A stretch of DNA of 64,000 bases from NCBI GenBank assembly GCA_947302175.1, contig CAMYVB010000009.1, forward strand, positions 1-64,000, in the 5' to 3' direction. Both the position numbers and the translations under genes were made by a program. A model generated the notes under the pieces. It did not search any database, had not been told where the DNA came from, and saw only the letters and a list, made by a program, of their open reading frames with translations. This document shows, one piece after another, positions 60,766-64,000 of the stretch. Origin of the DNA: an uncultured Bacteroidales bacterium (GTDB lineage Bacteria; Bacteroidota; Bacteroidia; Bacteroidales; UBA932). Each line of letters begins with the position of its first letter. The first letter of the stretch is position 1.

Positions 60766-62229
60766 ATGACACCTAACAAAGAATTTGCGGCCCAGCTGGC
60801 GCAGGATATAGCGGCCCGGGGGGAAGCGCTGGAAACCCAGCCCGGACCCTTCGCGCCGGAACTGCAGGGCATCATTGACAGCCTAGAGCCTTTGAATTTC
60901 CGGGAACTAGCCGGGGCGAAGGCCAATGAAAAGCTAAAGCACAGCGAAACGCTAGTATTGGCTGTGCGGGAATTGCTCAAAATAGTAGAAACCGCCGGGG
61001 CTGGATTAACAGCCCAAAACGGCCTGCCCTTTGTCTATAACGGCCGATATTGGCAGGAAACTAGCCCGGGAGAAATTGAAGCCTTTTTGACAGCCGCAGC
61101 TATCAAAATGGGCATAGATGAACTAACGGCCGAATACTTTGAAAATCAAGAAAAGCTATACAAGCAATTCCTAAAGACTGCCCGACTACGGGCGCAGCGC
61201 CGGGACCGGGGCAAAATCCTTATCAATTTCCCCAATGGGACACTAGAGATAACACAGGCCGGGCGCTGGCATTTGAGGGAACACCGCCGGGCCGACTTTA
61301 TCAAATATGAATTGCCCTACAGCTATGATGCTACCGCCACCACCTGCCCGCTATTTACGGCCTACCTCAACAAAGTACAGCCCGACAGGGCAGCGCAGGC
61401 TGTGCTGGCCGAATTCGTAGGGAACGCCCTAGCGCCCGAATTGAAGCTACAAAAAGCCCTAGTTTTGAACGGCCCGGGCAGCAACGGAAAAAGCGTATTT
61501 TGCGACATTATAACGGCCGTATTGGGCCGGGAAAATGTAAGTAGCTACACAATGGAAAGCCTAACAAAGTCGGACAGCCGCAGCTGCGCCCAGCTGGAAA
61601 ACAAGCTACTTAACTACTCTAGCGAAAACTCTATCAAAATGAATGTTGAGGCCTTCAAAACGCTAGTTTGTGGGGAGCCTATAGAGGTACGCCGCTTGTA
61701 TGGGGAATCCTACCAAATTGAAGGCTACGCAAAACTAATGTTCAATTGTAACCTACTGCCCCGGGACATAGAGCAAAGCGAAGGCTTTTTTAGGCGCTTC
61801 CTTATAATCCCCTTCACTACCAAAATTGAGGAATCCGAAAAGGACCCCGAATTAGCGGCCAAAATCATAGCGCAGGAACTGCCCGCCGTATTCAATTGGG
61901 TATTGCAGGGGCTGCGCAGGCTACTACAGGCAAAGGCCTTCACGCCCTGCGACACAGCCCGGGAAGCGCTGGAAGCCTACAGGAAGGAATCTAACAGCGT
62001 TTTAATGTTCATTGAGGAATACGGCCTAGAGCCGGGGAGCCCAGCCGACCGGGAAGCCCTCAAAGACCTATACAACGCTTACAATTTCTATTGCAAAAGT
62101 AGTGGCTACTACCCTATGGGCAAAAGCACCTTCAATAAGCAAATGCAGGCACAGGGCTTTAGCGGGGGCCGGGACAGCAAAGGAATGTATCTAGCCTGTA
62201 AGGGCTTTGCCGATGCCGACAGGATTTGA
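60766..62229 (+). CDS. SF3 helicase/primase (P4/D5-type)
   Basis: A 487-residue replication protein. The N-terminal third is the D5-N-like domain (PFVYNGRYWQETSPGEIEAFL), and the C-terminal half is a superfamily 3 helicase with Walker A LNGPGSNGKSVF (about residues 237-248), the B/C region FNCNLLPRDIEQSEGFFRRFLIIPF with the arginine finger, and a winged-helix end (YCKSSGYYPMGKSTFNKQM). Such proteins unwind the origin of phages, plasmids and integrative elements. It is followed by a terminator, then by the DUF6371 gene, its likely primase partner. Confidence 0.92.
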   Translation: MTPNKEFAAQLAQDIAARGEALETQPGPFAPELQGIIDSLEPLNFRELAGAKANEKLKHSETLVLAVRELLKIVETAGAGLTAQNGLPFVYNGRYWQETSPGEIEAFLTAAAIKMGIDELTAEYFENQEKLYKQFLKTARLRAQRRDRGKILINFPNGTLEITQAGRWHLREHRRADFIKYELPYSYDATATTCPLFTAYLNKVQPDRAAQAVLAEFVGNALAPELKLQKALVLNGPGSNGKSVFCDIITAVLGRENVSSYTMESLTKSDSRSCAQLENKLLNYSSENSIKMNVEAFKTLVCGEPIEVRRLYGESYQIEGYAKLMFNCNLLPRDIEQSEGFFRRFLIIPFTTKIEESEKDPELAAKIIAQELPAVFNWVLQGLRRLLQAKAFTPCDTAREALEAYRKESNSVLMFIEEYGLEPGSPADREALKDLYNAYNFYCKSSGYYPMGKSTFNKQMQAQGFSGGRDSKGMYLACKGFADADRI

Positions 62230-62230
62230 A

Positions 62231-62257
62231 GCCTACCCCCCGGGGGTATTTTTTTAA
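62231..62257 (+). terminator. Intrinsic terminator after the helicase/primase gene
   Basis: TACCCCCcGGGGGTA followed by seven T residues, immediately after the stop codon. A second pair, AGGGG/CCCCT, lies just downstream. The centre has almost no loop, so only the outer bases can pair. Confidence 0.65.
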
Positions 62258-62413
62258 AGGGGTAGGGGTCCCCTAAACCTCGACCACAGCCCCGCCCGCC
62301 GCTATGCAATTTTTTGGATTTGCGGAACTTTTCGCCAAATAGTTACAATTTATTACATTTTTCGGCCAAAAACTTACGCTTTTTAATGCCGGTACAGCTC
62401 AAAATCTTACAAA
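62258..62413 (+). other. AT-rich gap before the DUF6371 gene (possible origin or promoter)
   Basis: No gene. It holds the only TCGA I found in the element (62278), then an AT-rich stretch TAGTTACAATTTATTACATTTTT. Next to a replicative helicase this could be an origin or oriT, but no iteron or nick-site motif is recognisable. Confidence 0.35.
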
Positions 62414-63433
62414 TTGAAAGCAACGCACCGCTACATATTGGAGCCCTACACAGGGCCGGACAGCCGCCACGCCTGCCCCCAATGTGGGAAGGCCGGGGCC
62501 TTCGCCCGCTACATAGACAGCACCACCGGGGAAGCGCTGGCCGACAATGTGGGCCGATGCAACCGCGAAGATAGTTGCGGCTACCACTACAAACCGGGGC
62601 AATTTTTCAAAGATAATCCCGACAAAGGGCAGCCCTTTACGCCTGTAAAACGGACCAAAACCCGGCCGATAGTGCGGGAATGGAAGCCCGCCCCGCCGCC
62701 GGAATCCTACACAATCCCGGGCGCTGTCCTCAACGCCTTTTTTCGCTTTGAAAAGGAAGCCGACCAAAAGCGCCTGCGCACCCAGCGCCGGGCAGGGCCC
62801 ACAAACCTAGATTTATACCTGTGCAAAGTATTGGGGCCGGACCGCTATAGGGCTGTGCGCAAAGCCTACCACCTCAAAAGATACAGGGGCGCAGCTGTCT
62901 TTGTCTACTGCGACCGGGAAGGCCGCTATAGGACTATGAAACGAATCTACTACAAAGAGAATGGACACCGGGACAAAGACACCCAGCCGACACTACTACA
63001 CACCCACGAAAATATAAAGCCCTACCTTCCCGAAGGCTGGACCCTGCGCCGCTGTCTATTTGGGGAGCATCTACTACAGGGCAGCCCAGCCGCCCCTGTG
63101 GCGCTAGTGGAAAGCGAAAAAACGGCCCTAATTGGGGCCGCCCTGTGCCCGGGCCCTGTATGGCTAGCTGTAGGGGGCAAACAATGGCTAAACGCCGACA
63201 CCTGCGCAGCGTTGAGGGGCCGCCGCGTAGTAGCCTACCCCGATTTGCAAGCCTTCGCCCTGTGGCAGCACACGCTGGCCGACATAGCCCGCCGCGTAGG
63301 TTTTGCCGTTGAGGTTTCCGACATTTTGGAACGCACAGCAACAGCGCAGGAACGCGCCGCCGGGCTGGACATAGCCGACTATCTAATAAAGGCCGACAGG
63401 GGCCCGGAAACGGCCGGGGATAGCATCATATAG
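62414..63433 (+). CDS. DUF6371 (primase-like zinc-ribbon/Toprim) element protein
   Basis: A 339-residue protein with a TTG start at 62414 (MKATHRYILEPYTG), which matches the family N-terminus; a stop at 62384 rules out a longer product and no ATG fits. A zinc-ribbon CPQC ... CNREDSCGYHY (about residues 20-57) is followed by a Toprim-like region: VALVESEKTALIGAAL (about 230) and VVAYPDLQAFALW (about 275). This resembles bacteriophage-type primases and is common in Bacteroides mobile elements next to SF3 helicases. Two short GC-rich words of the element are embedded in it. Confidence 0.85.
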   Translation: MKATHRYILEPYTGPDSRHACPQCGKAGAFARYIDSTTGEALADNVGRCNREDSCGYHYKPGQFFKDNPDKGQPFTPVKRTKTRPIVREWKPAPPPESYTIPGAVLNAFFRFEKEADQKRLRTQRRAGPTNLDLYLCKVLGPDRYRAVRKAYHLKRYRGAAVFVYCDREGRYRTMKRIYYKENGHRDKDTQPTLLHTHENIKPYLPEGWTLRRCLFGEHLLQGSPAAPVALVESEKTALIGAALCPGPVWLAVGGKQWLNADTCAALRGRRVVAYPDLQAFALWQHTLADIARRVGFAVEVSDILERTATAQERAAGLDIADYLIKADRGPETAGDSII

Positions 63434-63456
63434 GGAAGCATCAAACCACCTCAACA

Positions 63457-63747
63457 ATGAATAGCGAATACTACGAAATCAAAGAAATTGCCCAGCTGGA
63501 GCAATCAGCCTATGACGGCCGGACAGGGGAACTATTGGCAAAGCGCTTTGAAAGGCTGTTGAAGCGACAGCACAGCGAAATAGCGCAGTATAAGGGCCTG
63601 CGCCGGGACCTAGACCGCCTTCCACCCGGACCCACCCGGGAAGCAATAGCGGCCAAAATCCGGGCATTTACGGCCGACCACGCCCGCCGTATAGAACGCT
63701 ACGCCACTAAACTAGTTGAGGAATCCCACCCGGCCGGGAAGGGATAG
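63457..63747 (+). CDS. Hypothetical helical element protein
   Basis: A 96-residue protein, largely alpha-helical and basic (LAKRFERLLKRQHSEIAQYKGLRRDLDRL, then AAKIRAFTADHARRIERYATKLVEE). No family recognised. Its position directly after the primase-like gene is where element mobilisation or partition accessory genes are often found. It starts 23 nt after the DUF6371 stop. Confidence 0.6.
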   Translation: MNSEYYEIKEIAQLEQSAYDGRTGELLAKRFERLLKRQHSEIAQYKGLRRDLDRLPPGPTREAIAAKIRAFTADHARRIERYATKLVEESHPAGKG

Positions 63748-64000
63748 CCGCCCAGCTGGACACCTCAACACCCCAACAGGCCGGGCGCTGGCGCTAGCTG
63801 GCGGCCCGCCTTTGTTCTATCCCACAGGGAGCCCAGCCGACAGGGGCCGACCTCAACGGCCGACAGCTGGCCGGAATCCTTCACGCGCGCGCAATTGGGC
63901 GAATTGGGCGAATTGAGCCCAGCCGCCCAGCTGGCCGGGGCCTTCGCGCCTACGCGCGCGCAGTAAGTCGGAAATGTGGGGCAGGGCCAAACACACAGGC
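63748..64000 (+). other. Repeat-containing, apparently non-coding end of the window
   Basis: No supported gene. It contains the fifth GGGAGCCCAGCCG (63827), a variant of GACCTCAACGCC with one extra G (63849), a repeated GGGCGAATTGGGCGAATTG (63897-63915), and alternating CGCGCGC runs at 63884 and 63953. The next gene, possibly mobilisation, would start beyond the window. Confidence 0.5.

Larger units (their letters stand above)
59218..63839 (+). repeat. Interspersed 13-nt repeat GGGAGCCCAGCCG, five exact copies
   Basis: Exact copies at 59218, 59431, 60413, 62035 and 63827. Three are read as Gly-Ser-Pro-Ala, one as Gly-Ala-Gln-Pro (in the DUF3853 gene), and one lies in non-coding DNA. Retention in different frames shows that the DNA word, not the peptide, recurs. 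Confidence 0.85.
57063..64000 (+). mobile_element. Integrated (NBU-like) element, left part; runs off the window
   Basis: From about here the gene content and DNA composition change together. An integrase of the Bacteroidetes mobile-element type is followed by small unknown ORFs, a DUF3853 protein, an SF3 helicase/primase and a DUF6371 primase-like protein, all on the plus strand, as in NBU-type mobilizable or integrative elements. The DNA lacks GATC, CATG and ACGT by eye and has about 41 CTAG, unlike the host side. No tRNA or direct repeat marking the left end was found, so the boundary (57,003-57,300) is approximate. The mobilisation genes and right end would lie beyond the window. Confidence 0.85.

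Noticed and set aside
63716-63916. 66-codon ORF at the window end.
   Set aside because: Overlaps the 96-residue ORF and consists of element repeats read in one frame.

Overview
The window is chromosomal DNA of a GC-rich, probably anaerobic member of the Bacteroidales, ending inside an integrated mobile element. The host assignment rests on Bacteroidetes-type promoters (-7 box TAnnTTTG) ahead of several genes, a SusC/SusD pair, BACON-type surface lipoproteins, a PorV-like barrel, a type IX secretion (T9SS) sorting domain, an RnfBCDGEA complex and an anaerobic ribonucleotide reductase. Species cannot be named from the sequence alone.

Layout. 1-2.1 kb (+): the end of a two-domain DUF1080 protein and an SPFH/prohibitin-like membrane protein, closed by a bidirectional terminator. 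13.1-2.1 kb (-): a tightly packed run of 13 genes that could be one transcript: two M23 endopeptidases, a MerR regulator, a Nif3-like protein, a zinc-ribbon coiled-coil protein, DnaB, an RseC-like protein and the six Rnf subunits. Divergent from it, 13.2-18.9 kb (+): alaS, a fused LptF/LptG permease-methionyl-tRNA formyltransferase, and thiamine pyrophosphokinase. After a cluster of short repeats, 19.1-25.5 kb (+): a NapH/NapG-like Fe-S membrane protein, a Tat-type aldo/keto reductase with ferredoxin motifs, an M3 peptidase and an S41 peptidase. 28.3-25.6 kb (-): nrdD-nrdG. 29.3-28.5 kb (-): a 40-residue ORF and a phosphopantetheinyl transferase.

43.2-29.4 kb (-): a SusC/SusD operon with two more surface lipoproteins and its own terminator, then a second unit of a BACON lipoprotein, a subtilisin-like protease with a T9SS sorting domain, a PorV-like protein and malate dehydrogenase. 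There are no glycoside hydrolases here, so peptides or proteins are a reasonable guess for the substrate. 43.6-52.5 kb: a ComM-like AAA protein and TsaE (+), an orphan lipoprotein (-), an ECF sigma factor with a fused anti-sigma/outer-membrane-barrel protein (-), then a TPR protein, an EnvC-like protein and a zinc-less sirtuin (+). 52.6-57.0 kb (+): a lower-GC islet of a 46-residue peptide, a fimbrillin-like lipoprotein and two large lipoproteins of unknown function.

57.1-64.0 kb (+): the left part of an NBU-like integrated element (tyrosine integrase, unknown ORFs, DUF3853 protein, SF3 helicase/primase, DUF6371 primase-like protein), running off the end of the window. Its DNA differs sharply from the host. 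By eye it has no GATC, CATG or ACGT at all and about 41 CTAG, and it carries short GC-rich oligomers that recur in different reading frames. That composition, the LptF-Fmt fusion and the 52.6-57.0 kb islet are the most unusual parts of the window. All counts are manual.
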